DNA from: Candidatus Pacebacteria bacterium CG10_big_fil_rev_8_21_14_0_10_56_10
GTDB lineage: Bacteria > Patescibacteriota > Microgenomatia > UBA1400 > PJMF01
Reading direction: 5' to 3'
Assembly (NCBI GenBank): GCA_002772645.1
Contig: PFDK01000010.1
Span: 109,241 to 146,877, forward strand
Length of the DNA: 37,637 nt
Below, one piece after another: positions 8,999 to 18,353 of this stretch. Below the pieces are notes generated by a model. That model saw only the letters and a program-made list of their open reading frames with translations, made no database searches and was not told the DNA's origin. The stretch's first letter is position 1. Each line of letters starts with the position of its first letter. A program made the translations under genes and the position numbers.

Positions 8999-9661
8999 AT
9001 GGAGCTGTTTATTGACTCGGCCGATCCCAAAGAAATCCAGACAGCTTGGGACTGGGGTTTCATCGACGGGGTGACCACCAACCCCAGCTTGGCCGCCAAA
9101 GTGGGCCGCCCGTACCGCCAAATAGTCCTGCAGATCTTCGAGATCGTAGACGGACCGGTCAGCCTGGAGGTGATCGCTACCGAGTACGACCAAATGCTCG
9201 AACAGGCCCGGGCCCTGGCCGCGCTTCATCCGGTGGTGGTCGTCAAGATCCCTTGCACCCGCGACGGGCTGAAAGCTGTCAAGACGCTTAAAAAAGAAGG
9301 TATCAAAACTAACGTTACCCTGGTGTTCAGCGGCGGACAAGCCTTGGCGGTGGGCAAGCTGGGTTCCGACTACGTCTCGCCGTTTGTGGGCAGGCTGGAC
9401 GACATCGCCACCCACGCCGGTGATGACTTGGTGAGTAACATTCGCCAGACGTACGACCGGTACGGCTTTGGGACCAAGATCCTGGCCGCCAGTATCCGTG
9501 ATCTTCAGCACCTCGAAAAGATGGCCTTGATCGGCGCCGACGTGGCTACCGTGCCGTTCAATGTGCTGGAAACCATCACCAACCATCCGCTGACCGACAA
9601 AGGGCTGCAGCGTTTCCTCCAAGATTGGCAGGCAGCGGGCCTGGAGCTGCCCATCGAGTAG
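8999..9661 (+). CDS. tal: Transaldolase / fructose-6-phosphate aldolase family
   Basis: MELFIDSADPKEIQTAWDWGFIDGVTTNPSL; VVKIPCTRDGLKAVKTLKKEGIKTNVTLVFSGGQAL; KILAASIRDLQHLEKMALIGADVATVPFNVL. Start at 8999 rather than 8975. Confidence 0.95.
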   Translation: MELFIDSADPKEIQTAWDWGFIDGVTTNPSLAAKVGRPYRQIVLQIFEIVDGPVSLEVIATEYDQMLEQARALAALHPVVVVKIPCTRDGLKAVKTLKKEGIKTNVTLVFSGGQALAVGKLGSDYVSPFVGRLDDIATHAGDDLVSNIRQTYDRYGFGTKILAASIRDLQHLEKMALIGADVATVPFNVLETITNHPLTDKGLQRFLQDWQAAGLELPIE

Positions 9662-9702
9662 TGCCGCCACGCTGAAGCTGATGTCTCTACCTTCGCCCCA
9701 CC

Positions 9703-10413
9703 ATGCTGAAACTGACCTCGCTGCCTACGCCCGACCATAGCAAGCTGCTGGCGGCCGCTGGCCGGGTTTTAGAGCGACAAATTACTTCGGCGCTAGAGAG
9801 TGATGGGACACTACTGCTGCTGTCAGGCGGCTCCAACATTGCCTTAGCCCAGCAACTACCGGCAGAACTGTTCCACCATCAGCGCCTGACCTGTCTGCCG
9901 CTCGACGAGCGCTTCTCAGCCGATCCTCAGCTTAACAACTCTCTCCAGCTCCAAGCCGCCGGCCTGCCGGTGGCTGCCACCGTCCCCAGTGACGACGAAA
10001 CGCTGGAGATGTTTGCCACTCGGTTCCGCCTACTGCTTGACGCTTGGCTGCGGCGCCACCCGGCAGGCCAAGTGGTAGCCATTATTGGGGTAGGCGCCGA
10101 CGGTCACCTGGCCGGGATCTCGCCCTTTCCTGACCAGCCTCAGCGGTTTGAGAGGTTGTTCGGCGGCCAACAGTCGGTTGTCGGGTACGAGGGTAATCTC
10201 CAACCGGCCCAGCGGGTGACGGTCACACCGCATTTTTTGGCCAGGCTGACGGCTGGAACGGGTTTGGTCACCGGCGAAAACAAGCTAAGCATGCTGGAGC
10301 GGCTCAATCAGCAATCGTCTTCAATTCACGTCATGCCGGCCAGTCTGCTCCACCAGCTAGACGCCGAGGTGGCGCTGTTTACCGATCAACCGGTGGCGGA
10401 CATCGTCGGGTAG
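9703..10413 (+). CDS. pgl: 6-phosphogluconolactonase (glucosamine-6-phosphate isomerase/lactonase superfamily)
   Basis: LLLLSGGSNIALAQQL; LPLDERFSADPQLNNSLQL; AIIGVGADGHLAGISPFP; RVTVTPHFL; genomic context with zwf and gnd. Confidence 0.85.
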   Translation: MLKLTSLPTPDHSKLLAAAGRVLERQITSALESDGTLLLLSGGSNIALAQQLPAELFHHQRLTCLPLDERFSADPQLNNSLQLQAAGLPVAATVPSDDETLEMFATRFRLLLDAWLRRHPAGQVVAIIGVGADGHLAGISPFPDQPQRFERLFGGQQSVVGYEGNLQPAQRVTVTPHFLARLTAGTGLVTGENKLSMLERLNQQSSSIHVMPASLLHQLDAEVALFTDQPVADIVG

Positions 10414-10453
10414 TTATCGTTGGAACTCTTATGGCGAGGCGTGGTGGCCACCC

Positions 10454-11437
10454 CTACAGCCGGCTGGCAGGGGTCGGAGCGGCCAGCGCCAGCTTGACCC
10501 CCCCGTGTACCGGTTGGTGCTCCGGCACCACCAGCCTGATCTGAGGACAAACGGTTTTGAGCTTTTGGCGCAGCCTGTCCTGGATATACTCTATGTCAGT
10601 GATACTGCCTGCCAGCACACACTCCACGTGCTTGCCGGTGATCCCCAACCGGGTAACCACCGTCGAGACCAATAGGAACAGCTCGTCAATTGCTTCGTCA
10701 AAAATAGCCGATGCCACCTCGTCTTTAGCCTCGAAAGCTTGTTCACAGAGCTTGGACAGGGCCGCGATCTCGGTCTTGGTCAGCACCGGGTTGTAGACCG
10801 CTGTCTTGAGGTCTTCAACCTGTTGAACCCGAAAGTGTTCCAGGGTGAGTCGTTCCAGGATGGTTGACTCACCGCGGCCGTCGAAACTTTTGACGACGTT
10901 CTGGAGGACTGCCAAGCCGATGGCGTAGCCCGATCCCTGATCAGACAAAATGTAGCCCATGCCGCTGGTCTTGGCAGTTTGGCCTTGGTCGTTACGCCCA
11001 AAGCAGTTAGAACCGGTACCAGAGATTAAGGCTACCGCGTTAGGCGAGTCGGTGCCGCTTTCCAAGGCGATGACGATGTCGTTGACCAGCGTGAAAGTGT
11101 CGATCGGGTAGCGACCGGTCACCTCGGCGAAAACTTTGTAGGCTTGCTGCTTCTCTGCCGGGACATCGATACCTGCCAAGCCCATCACCGCGTGCCTGAT
11201 CCGCCAACCACTTTCTGGTTGGCGCTCGATAGCCTGGCGAATGGCCTCGTTGAGGTTGAAGCTGGCGGCGCCGATGCTGGTAGCGGTCAGGCTAGTCGGG
11301 CCGGACAAGCCCTCGCCAACCGTTTGGCCTTGAGCATCGACCAGCAAAACCTTCGTCTTGGTGCCGCCACCGTCGACAGCTAGGTAGAGCGGTGTTTCTG
11401 CTTGCTCGTTCATTGTTAGTAAAGTATAACCTACCAA
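10454..11437 (-). CDS. BadF/BadG/BcrA/BcrD-type ATPase, sugar kinase (N-acetylglucosamine kinase-like)
   Basis: YLAVDGGGTKTKVLLVDAQGQTVGEGLSGPTS; LVNDIVIALESG; ALISGTGSNCFGRNDQG; GMGYILSDQGSGYAIGLAVLQ. Actual start probably at the internal MNEQAETP. Confidence 0.87.
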   Translation of the reverse strand: MVGYTLLTMNEQAETPLYLAVDGGGTKTKVLLVDAQGQTVGEGLSGPTSLTATSIGAASFNLNEAIRQAIERQPESGWRIRHAVMGLAGIDVPAEKQQAYKVFAEVTGRYPIDTFTLVNDIVIALESGTDSPNAVALISGTGSNCFGRNDQGQTAKTSGMGYILSDQGSGYAIGLAVLQNVVKSFDGRGESTILERLTLEHFRVQQVEDLKTAVYNPVLTKTEIAALSKLCEQAFEAKDEVASAIFDEAIDELFLLVSTVVTRLGITGKHVECVLAGSITDIEYIQDRLRQKLKTVCPQIRLVVPEHQPVHGGVKLALAAPTPASRL

Positions 11438-11472
11438 AAAAAAGGAGATTAGTTCGGTGGTCCAGCTTTAGC

Positions 11473-13485
11473 TCACAGCTCAAAAATTGGCTTGGGCAGC
11501 TTTGGCTGTTGAGTAGGGTGCAGCCGGTCGACAGCTTGGCAGTACTCCAGCGCCAGCTCGACGTACATGGCGTGGCTCCACACCAGCGGAGTGGCCGAGA
11601 GCGACTGGCCGCTGTAAGGGTTGAGCTGTTCGGCCAGCACGCCGGATGGGTAGGCTCGGCCGACCACCCAGTCCATGGTCTGCCGAGCAAACTCCAGGTC
11701 ATGTTCACCGCAGTCCGGTGACCGTAGCCGCCGCTGAGCCTCCCAGATAGTGGTGATGATCCAAGGGTTCGATAAATCAGTAGCCTTAAAGTACTGGTCG
11801 CGCTCGTAGCGCAGCAGGCCGCCTACCTGGCTGGGGTTGCTCAGCCGCCGAGTTACCTGGTCGAGCGTCTGCCGGAACAGTTCGTCGCGCTGATCGAGCA
11901 CCCCGTAGTACCACAAGCCGTACAGTGAGCTGGCGTCAATTGTCTCGTCGTGGTGGAGGCGGCCGTCCTCGATCGTGGCCATCCGCACGAACGAAAGCAG
12001 TTTGGAGCTGAAGAGATACTCGATGGTGGCTTCTTTGACGCTTTGGGCAGTTTGGCGGTAGTCGCGCATGTGGTTGCGCTTGCCCAGCAGCTCGCTGAAC
12101 TTGGCGGCTGCCATCAGGCCGCCGTACACCGACGCACAGGTGTAAGTGGACACCCCGATCTTCTCTTCCCACAGATCGTACGAAGGCATCGGCAGACCAG
12201 TGTCGGTGTCGCGGAAGTGGGTCAGAAAAGTAGCCGCTTTCTCGATGAAAGGGCGGTACATCGTCTCGATAAACTCCAGGTCCTTGGAGTGCTGGTAGTG
12301 GTTCCACAGCGCGAAAATGACGCCGGCTGTTTCGTCTTCCTGGATAGGCAGTTGGAGGATCCGGTCCTTGAGCCAGACACGCTGGGCCAAAGTAGAGTGC
12401 CATGTTGAGCCCAGGCTCTGGTCGGCGTTGTAGCGATGATGAAGGTAGCCGTCCTCGTGCAGAACGTCTCGGCAAAACTCAAAGAATGGCTTAGTCACCT
12501 CGGTGTAGCCGGCTTTGTCGAGTACCTGGACGATGAACGCGGCGTCGCGCGGCCACATGTACGAGTAGTCGTCCTTGCCGTACTCAATCATGGCGCTGTC
12601 GGCAGAGGCAATGATGCTGCCGCGGTTATCGGTGTGGGCGCGCATGATAAACAGTGACGTATCGAACATCTTTTTCTGCTCCTTGGTCAGCAGTTCTGCC
12701 CGAAACTCGCCCTTGTTCAACCAGGCGTTCCAGAAATTATCGGTTGAGTGGTACATTCCCGGCGGCGTCTTTGACGTCACTACGCTGTTGAGCCGATAGG
12801 CCTCTTCCAGCGACTTGCCGGCACAAATCCAGTAGTGAATGGTGGCTTTTTGCTTGCCTTCGCAGGAAGTGCAGAACCTGACCACCGAGTCCACGCTACC
12901 GTGCTCAACGCCGTTCTTGGCCAGCTGGCCGTCTTCGGCATCGACATAGGTACCCTGCTTACCATCGAAACCGTAAGCGCCCACCGAGAAGTCGTCGATG
13001 GTACTGCCTCGTTCGGTCCGGCCGTTGACGATAAACACTCGCCTGCCCTTGTAGTGGACGATGGCGTTGTGGGTAGGATCGTAAAAGGCGGTGTTGCGCT
13101 TGTGGCTTTCGTTGATCAAAAACACTTGGTGGAAAAAAACTTTGAAATCAAGATAGTGGCCAGCCTGGTTGTAGACGTCCATCTTGCGCATAAAAATATT
13201 CTGTTCGTTGTACACCATGTCTTCCATCACCAGGCTGACCTGCAAACCGTGGTGTTTGCAAACTAAGTAGCCGATCATCGTTTCCGGTTTGTAGCCGATG
13301 CTGATCTCCCAACTGCCGTCGTTAATCCAGCTAAAATTGCCGTTGACCATCACCCCGATCCGGTGCTGGTGCCCCGAGACGTGGTTCTCCAGCCCCACGT
13401 AGGGAAAGTAAACATCGCGCACAAAGCCGAAACGGTCCAAGCAAACCAGGAAAGTACCGTTACCAAGAACGAGGGCGCGCGACAT
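11473..13485 (-). CDS. Glycoside hydrolase family 15 (glucoamylase-like), no signal peptide
   Basis: YGKDDYSYMWPRDAAFIVQVLDKAGY; GYLHHRYNADQSLGSTWH; PSYDLWEEKIGVSTYTCASVYGGL; DASSLYGLWYYGVL; LAEQLNPYSGQSLSATPLVWSHAMYVEL. Confidence 0.92.
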   Translation of the reverse strand: MSRALVLGNGTFLVCLDRFGFVRDVYFPYVGLENHVSGHQHRIGVMVNGNFSWINDGSWEISIGYKPETMIGYLVCKHHGLQVSLVMEDMVYNEQNIFMRKMDVYNQAGHYLDFKVFFHQVFLINESHKRNTAFYDPTHNAIVHYKGRRVFIVNGRTERGSTIDDFSVGAYGFDGKQGTYVDAEDGQLAKNGVEHGSVDSVVRFCTSCEGKQKATIHYWICAGKSLEEAYRLNSVVTSKTPPGMYHSTDNFWNAWLNKGEFRAELLTKEQKKMFDTSLFIMRAHTDNRGSIIASADSAMIEYGKDDYSYMWPRDAAFIVQVLDKAGYTEVTKPFFEFCRDVLHEDGYLHHRYNADQSLGSTWHSTLAQRVWLKDRILQLPIQEDETAGVIFALWNHYQHSKDLEFIETMYRPFIEKAATFLTHFRDTDTGLPMPSYDLWEEKIGVSTYTCASVYGGLMAAAKFSELLGKRNHMRDYRQTAQSVKEATIEYLFSSKLLSFVRMATIEDGRLHHDETIDASSLYGLWYYGVLDQRDELFRQTLDQVTRRLSNPSQVGGLLRYERDQYFKATDLSNPWIITTIWEAQRRLRSPDCGEHDLEFARQTMDWVVGRAYPSGVLAEQLNPYSGQSLSATPLVWSHAMYVELALEYCQAVDRLHPTQQPKLPKPIFEL

Positions 13486-13582
13486 CGGGGCAGTGGTACT
13501 TGGTAGACGGGTGAGTGGTGTGTTGGATGTGGCGGGTTGTCATCGCTACTGTTAGCAATTGGTGCTTAAAGTTGGTCCATAG

Positions 13583-14824
13583 TTAGTATAACGGCTGGCC
13601 CGAGGTGGGCGTCACCCCAGCCCGGTCAAACAAGTCGGTCAGCACAATGCTGTAGCGCCGATAAGCTTCGTAAGGGCTGGGGTAGGGACTAAAGTAAGCA
13701 TGGACGTCGCCGTCGGCGGCCCACTTGGTGCACATGTAGTAGAAGTGGTCGCTGATCTGGAGACGGCGCCAGTCGGTGATCAGCCGCATGTCTCCCGTCC
13801 TGACGATAGCGTCCTGGAGGCCGTACAGCTGGCGGATGCTGTCCTGCTGGAGAGGGTTATCTATCCAAGCGGTCAGGTCGCGGTCCACGTCTGCCCAGGA
13901 AATGGGGTCCGGTACGTCGTAAACAGGCAGTTCGAGCAGTTCCGGCCGGGCCCGGCCGTGCTGGTAGAACGGCGTGCACACCTGACCAGGGGTGACGAAA
14001 GTGTTCCAGGACTGGGCGACGCACCGGTCCACAAACTCGGCAAAAAACGCGAAAATACCGGTGTCGGCCCACTGGTGTTCACCAAAGGTCTCGAAGTCCA
14101 TGAACAAGTTAACCAGCTGGTCGGCCGGGTAGATGTTGACCCAGTCCAAGTACTTGTCGGCGGTCAGCGGGTAGCCGGGCCAGCCGCGGTTGGAGAAGCG
14201 GAAAGCTACGTCGTCGGACAGCTCGGCGTGCTTGAGCAGCAGCGGGATGCTTGGTTCGGTGTAGCTGCGAAACAGCCGAGTCTTAGGCCGGTCGCCCAGA
14301 TAGCGCGGTACCGCTTCAGTCAGCATGCCTTGGAAACCAAGCTTGGCGATCAGCCAGCCAATCTGGTTGGCGTACACCAGCTCAGTGTTGCGAAAAATGG
14401 TCGGCGTTTGGCCAAAGTACTCATGCACCGCCTGACTGTGCAGCCTGATCTGGGTCTTGAACTCTGTCTCACTAAACAGCGATGAGAGCGAGTGGTAGTA
14501 CGTCTCTGCTAAAAACTCTACCCGGCCGGTGGCGGCTAGCTGTTTTAACAGTTCGATCACGTCCGGCCGGTACTGCTGAGCCTGCTCAAGAAAAACGCCC
14601 GAGCACGACAGCGCCAGGCAAAAATCCGAGTGGCGGCCGATCAGTTCGAGCAGTAAGCGCAGCATCGGCAGGTACGACTTGGCGGCGACCTTGCGGAATA
14701 TCTCGGCGTTGTGCTGGTCGGGTTCCAAGTCAAAGTACCGGCTGGAGTTGCTCAAGTCAAAGACGTCGTAGCCGTTTAACCTGAGCGGCTGGTGGAGCTG
14801 GAAGTAGAGGCACAGTTGGGGCAT
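13583..14824 (-). CDS. Glycoside hydrolase family 57 (alpha-amylase/glucanotransferase-like)
   Basis: MPQLCLYFQLHQPLRL; AETYYHSLSSLF; PTIFRNTELVYANQIG; LVNLFMDFETFGEHQWADTGIFAFF. Confidence 0.92.
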   Translation of the reverse strand: MPQLCLYFQLHQPLRLNGYDVFDLSNSSRYFDLEPDQHNAEIFRKVAAKSYLPMLRLLLELIGRHSDFCLALSCSGVFLEQAQQYRPDVIELLKQLAATGRVEFLAETYYHSLSSLFSETEFKTQIRLHSQAVHEYFGQTPTIFRNTELVYANQIGWLIAKLGFQGMLTEAVPRYLGDRPKTRLFRSYTEPSIPLLLKHAELSDDVAFRFSNRGWPGYPLTADKYLDWVNIYPADQLVNLFMDFETFGEHQWADTGIFAFFAEFVDRCVAQSWNTFVTPGQVCTPFYQHGRARPELLELPVYDVPDPISWADVDRDLTAWIDNPLQQDSIRQLYGLQDAIVRTGDMRLITDWRRLQISDHFYYMCTKWAADGDVHAYFSPYPSPYEAYRRYSIVLTDLFDRAGVTPTSGQPLY

Positions 14825-14826
14825 GT

Positions 14827-16068
14827 TTACTTTCTTTTCTGCAAAGCCTGGTGGTAAATCCGCTTGACTAGTTGGGCGGCTTTATGCCAGCTAAGGCTGT
14901 CTAACTGGTTGAGCTGACTGCGAGCTTGATGAGCGGCCTGCCCAGGATCATTGAGCAAACTAATAATGCTGTCGACCATAGCGTCTATGTCCCAAAAATC
15001 GAGCTGGACGGCGGCCGGTAAAACCTCGCTGACGCCGCTGCTCTTGGACACGATCACTGGCGTGTGCCGCTGGGCGGCCTCCAGCGCCACCAAGCCAAAC
15101 GGCTCGGAGACCGAAGGCATCACCAGCACGTCCGCCCGGTCCAGTAGTACTTGGCGCTGGCGGTCGCGGACAAAACCGCTGAACAGCACGGAGGTGGAAA
15201 GATTTTGGCCGGCAGCAGACAGCAGTAGTTGATGGTACATGTCGCCGCTGCCGGCCATGACGAGAAGAATGTTGGGTTGCTTTTTAACCAGAGCGGCTGC
15301 CAGCCTCAGGAAGTAGTCTGGGCCTTTCTGGACTGTCATCCGGCCCATGAACACTACCACCGGCCGGCGGTGGGCAAAGTGGTGGCGGCCGGGCTCGGCC
15401 GGTTCCTGCAAAGGGTGAATGCCGTTGTGGACCACCCGGACGCGGGCGGGGTCAAGACCATACTTGTGGACCAGCAGCCGCTTAGTGTAGTTACTGACGG
15501 CGATGACGTAGTCGGCAGCAGCCAGGCCACGCCGCTCGGCATCGATAATGTAGCGACTGCCGTGGCCGTGGGGGATCCGGTCATGCTCCGTTGAGTGGAC
15601 GTGGGCCACCATCGGTCTGTTGCTGAGTGCTTTAACTTGCTGGGCGGCCGGCAGTGACATCCAGTCGTGGGCATGGATAACGTCAAAGTCACTGTACTGG
15701 CGAGCGCGCTGAGTCACTACCTGAGCGTACTCTGCCACCTGTTGTTCCAGTTGTGAACCGGGCAGGCCGGCCGCCATAGTATCTGGGCTGAAGCGGTGCC
15801 GGCTGGGTGCCGGCTGGGTGCTGTCGCGGCCGACGGAGCGGTAAGCACTGAACGGCGGAGCGTCAGCCGGTTCGTCCCAAGCTGGGTGGCGGCACGCTAA
15901 CACGCGCATGTGGCTCACTGAGCTTGGCAGCTGATAGGGAAGAGTGAAGTAGATGAGACCGCCGTCGGCGGCCAGCGCTTCGGTCAACCCCTGGCACGCC
16001 ACGCCCAACCCGCCGCTGTTGAGAGGCGGGTACTCCCAACCAATCATAAAGACTCGGTGCGAGTCCAT
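14827..16068 (-). CDS. Glycosyltransferase family 4 / glycogen synthase-like
   Basis: VFMIGWEYPPLNSGGLGVACQGLTEAL; DVIHAHDWMSLPAAQQV; VVHNGIHPLQEP; VVVFMGRMTVQKGPDYFLRLAAAL; VLVMPSVSEPFGLVALEAAQRHTPVIVSKSSGVSEVL. Start MDSHRV at 16068. Confidence 0.92.
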   Translation of the reverse strand: MDSHRVFMIGWEYPPLNSGGLGVACQGLTEALAADGGLIYFTLPYQLPSSVSHMRVLACRHPAWDEPADAPPFSAYRSVGRDSTQPAPSRHRFSPDTMAAGLPGSQLEQQVAEYAQVVTQRARQYSDFDVIHAHDWMSLPAAQQVKALSNRPMVAHVHSTEHDRIPHGHGSRYIIDAERRGLAAADYVIAVSNYTKRLLVHKYGLDPARVRVVHNGIHPLQEPAEPGRHHFAHRRPVVVFMGRMTVQKGPDYFLRLAAALVKKQPNILLVMAGSGDMYHQLLLSAAGQNLSTSVLFSGFVRDRQRQVLLDRADVLVMPSVSEPFGLVALEAAQRHTPVIVSKSSGVSEVLPAAVQLDFWDIDAMVDSIISLLNDPGQAAHQARSQLNQLDSLSWHKAAQLVKRIYHQALQKRK

Positions 16069-16212
16069 CACATAAATCCTTACAAAGTTCTCGTCAAGTC
16101 CATCATACTCGGGAAAATGAACCAGCGGCAACTGGCAATAAATAGGTACTAGTACCATTTCAGTCTAGATACGCCTGGGATGTACTCACTGTCAGCTAGC
16201 TTACATTTGCCG

Positions 16213-16929
16213 CTAACGTCGCGCCAACTCCTCCAGTGAACAGGCCTGGCTAAGCCGGTACGGCCCGATGGCGGTGCGCCGCAGGCTGGTGACGATCGCG
16301 CCCACCCCTAAACACTGGCCGGTGTGGTGGACCAGCGAGCGGACATAGGTACCCGACGAACACTTCACCTTCAGCGAGAACTGGGTGTCGAGCCGGCTCT
16401 GTCGGAACGACACTAGCTCCAGCCGATAGATGGTCACTCGGCGGACCGGCAGAGCAGCGAGGTCGAGCCGGCCGCGGCGGGCCAGCTCATAGAGCTTAGT
16501 ACCACCGCGCTTGACCGCGGAGAAGGGCGGCACCTGCTGGTCAATCTCGCCGCGGAACTGGCGCAAGCAGCGCTCGATATCAGTGACGTTGACGGCCGCC
16601 AGCCGCTGGCTGGGGACGGTAACCAGAACCGTGCCGTCAATGTCGTAACTGTCAGTCTCCACTCCCAAGCTGGCGGTGACCAGGTACTCCTTGTCCAGCT
16701 TGGTAAACTCCGGTTGGCGCTTGGTTTGCTGACGGCCCACCAGCACGATCAGCAGGCCGGTGGCCAACGGGTCGAGGGTACCGGCGTGGCCCACTTTGGA
16801 CTGGCCAGTTAACCGCCGCACCTCGTCAACCACGTCGTGGCTGGTCATACCGGTCGGTTTATCGATCAGTAGCGGCTGCTGGTCGGGACCGGCCAACGAA
16901 AAAAGTCTTTGTTGTCGAACAACGGACAT
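16213..16929 (-). CDS. truB: tRNA pseudouridine(55) synthase TruB
   Basis: LLIDKPTGMTSHDVVDEVRRLTGQSKVGHAGTLDPLATGLLIVLVG; FRGEIDQQVPPFSAVKRGGTKLYELAR; VKCSSGTYVRSLVHHTGQCLGVGAIVTSLRRTAIGPY. Confidence 0.96.
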   Translation of the reverse strand: MSVVRQQRLFSLAGPDQQPLLIDKPTGMTSHDVVDEVRRLTGQSKVGHAGTLDPLATGLLIVLVGRQQTKRQPEFTKLDKEYLVTASLGVETDSYDIDGTVLVTVPSQRLAAVNVTDIERCLRQFRGEIDQQVPPFSAVKRGGTKLYELARRGRLDLAALPVRRVTIYRLELVSFRQSRLDTQFSLKVKCSSGTYVRSLVHHTGQCLGVGAIVTSLRRTAIGPYRLSQACSLEELARR

Positions 16930-16962
16930 CTCTGCAGTATAACTGTGCTATCATGCGTTCAT

Positions 16963-17526
16963 ATGCTCAAAACTTTAATTTACTCTGGCTCTGCTAGGCA
17001 GGGCAACTACACCCAACACGTTGCCCAGTTCGTGCTAGAAACGGCCCAACGGCACGACGACGTCGAGGCAGAACTAGTCTCTCCCCAAACGATCGGGCTT
17101 GATTTTAGTAACGAAGGCATGGAGTCCGAGTACCCGGACCTGCGCCGGCAGGTCGAGGCCGCCGAGGCCTACATCCTGGTCGGACCCGAGTACAATCACG
17201 GCTACTCAGGCAGTTTGAAGTACATGCTCGATCTCAATCTCAAGCAGTACATCCACAAGCCGGTAGCCATGGTCGGCGTCTCGGCTGGACCGTTTGGTGG
17301 CACCAGGATGATTGAGGCACTGGTCAACGTAGTCCGCGAGCTGGGCATGGTGGTGACGTTTAGTGATCTTAACGTCAGCAACGTCCAGCAGGAAGTTGTC
17401 GACGGCAAGTTCCAGGACCCCGACAAGTGGCGCCAGCGCGTCGACGACATGCTCTCCGAGTTGGTCTGGATGGGCAAGACGCTCAAGCATGGCCGAGACA
17501 ACATTTCTTCCAAGTTCCATCAGTAA
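16963..17526 (+). CDS. NADPH-dependent FMN reductase family protein
   Basis: MLKTLIYSGSARQGNYTQHVAQFV; YILVGPEYNHGYSGSLKYMLD; HKPVAMVGVSAGPFGGTRMIEAL. Start at 16963. Confidence 0.88.
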   Translation: MLKTLIYSGSARQGNYTQHVAQFVLETAQRHDDVEAELVSPQTIGLDFSNEGMESEYPDLRRQVEAAEAYILVGPEYNHGYSGSLKYMLDLNLKQYIHKPVAMVGVSAGPFGGTRMIEALVNVVRELGMVVTFSDLNVSNVQQEVVDGKFQDPDKWRQRVDDMLSELVWMGKTLKHGRDNISSKFHQ

Positions 17527-17535
17527 CGGCCACCG

Positions 17536-17817
17536 ATGAACATTACCGCCTGCCAACACTTCCCCTCAGGTCCGGCTCGGCCCCGCGCTGACAAGTGCGA
17601 AGGCGGCGACGACTCTACCAGTTTGCGTGTTTGTTTGACCTGCGGCCACGTGGGCTGCTGCGAGTCCAGTCCGGGTCAGCACGCGCAAAAACACGCCGCG
17701 CAGACCGGCCATCAGGTCATGGCGGCGTACCCAGCAGACCAAACGTCGTTCATTTGGTGCTACGCCCACCGCGACTACCTCGAGCCCACCGACGAGGTCA
17801 ACCTCAATCGCGGGTAA
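17536..17817 (+). CDS. UBP-type (ZnF-UBP) zinc-finger protein
   Basis: CQH..ADKCEGGDDSTSLRVCLTCGHVGCCESSPGQHAQKHAAQTGHQVMAAYPADQTSFIWCYAHRDYLE: Cys/His pattern of ZnF-UBP. Confidence 0.82.
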   Translation: MNITACQHFPSGPARPRADKCEGGDDSTSLRVCLTCGHVGCCESSPGQHAQKHAAQTGHQVMAAYPADQTSFIWCYAHRDYLEPTDEVNLNRG

Positions 17818-17900
17818 CACTGCGGGGCACCCGCGCTGGTAGAAAGCGACGGCTTACCTAAATAGCTGTTCCGAGGGGCAGTCGTTGTGTTGTTGGCAAT

Positions 17901-18241
17901 TTACTGTTCAAGAGCGGCAAGACGTGTCCGGAGGCCTTTTAACTTAGCTTCAATCTCATATCTACAAGTGTCATCATTTTTGGCGGTAGAAATTAGACGG
18001 ATTAACTGTGCGTGCTGTCTGACGCTGCAAACAATTTTTTTCTTAATTCTTTAAATTTTCTTGATTCTTCAGAAGTTGTCAGCGGACCACCATACTTGGC
18101 TTGCCATATCTCCATTAACCCCTCAAAAATTTTAATTGTGTCTGCTCTCTCAAGCATGTGTATTAAAGTTTCCCGGTCAAGAATTGTCATTTCCTCTTTT
18201 TGCATTTCAGGCGGCCGTAATCCTTCGGGTCTTTCCGACAT
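17901..18241 (-). CDS. Small AT-rich gene split by a -1 frameshift at an A7 heptamer (hypothetical; frameshifted pseudogene or programmed frameshift)
   Basis: 0-frame MSERPEGLRPPEMQKEEMTILDRETLIHMLERADTIKIFEGLMEIWQAKYGGPLTTSEESRKFKELRKKLFAASDSTHS* (18241-18002). The -1 frame after AGA AAA AAA continues IVCSVRQHAQLIRLISTAKNDDTCRYEIEAKLKGLRTRLAALEQ* to 17901. Confidence 0.5.
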
Positions 18242-18353
18242 AGTTTCCTCATTTAATAATTAAATTGATAGCTTGTAATCTTGCTGGGTGGTGTACTACC
18301 AATATCGTCAGACGTCAACTTTTCACTCAGGCTGGTAACTGTATACTACAGTT

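Noticed and set aside
8972-9670. 232-aa minus-strand ORF
   Set aside because: Fully antisense to tal, which has clear family motifs; shadow ORF.
13700-14485. 261-aa plus-strand ORF
   Set aside because: Lies fully antisense to the convincing GH57 gene; a shadow ORF expected in GC-rich coding DNA.
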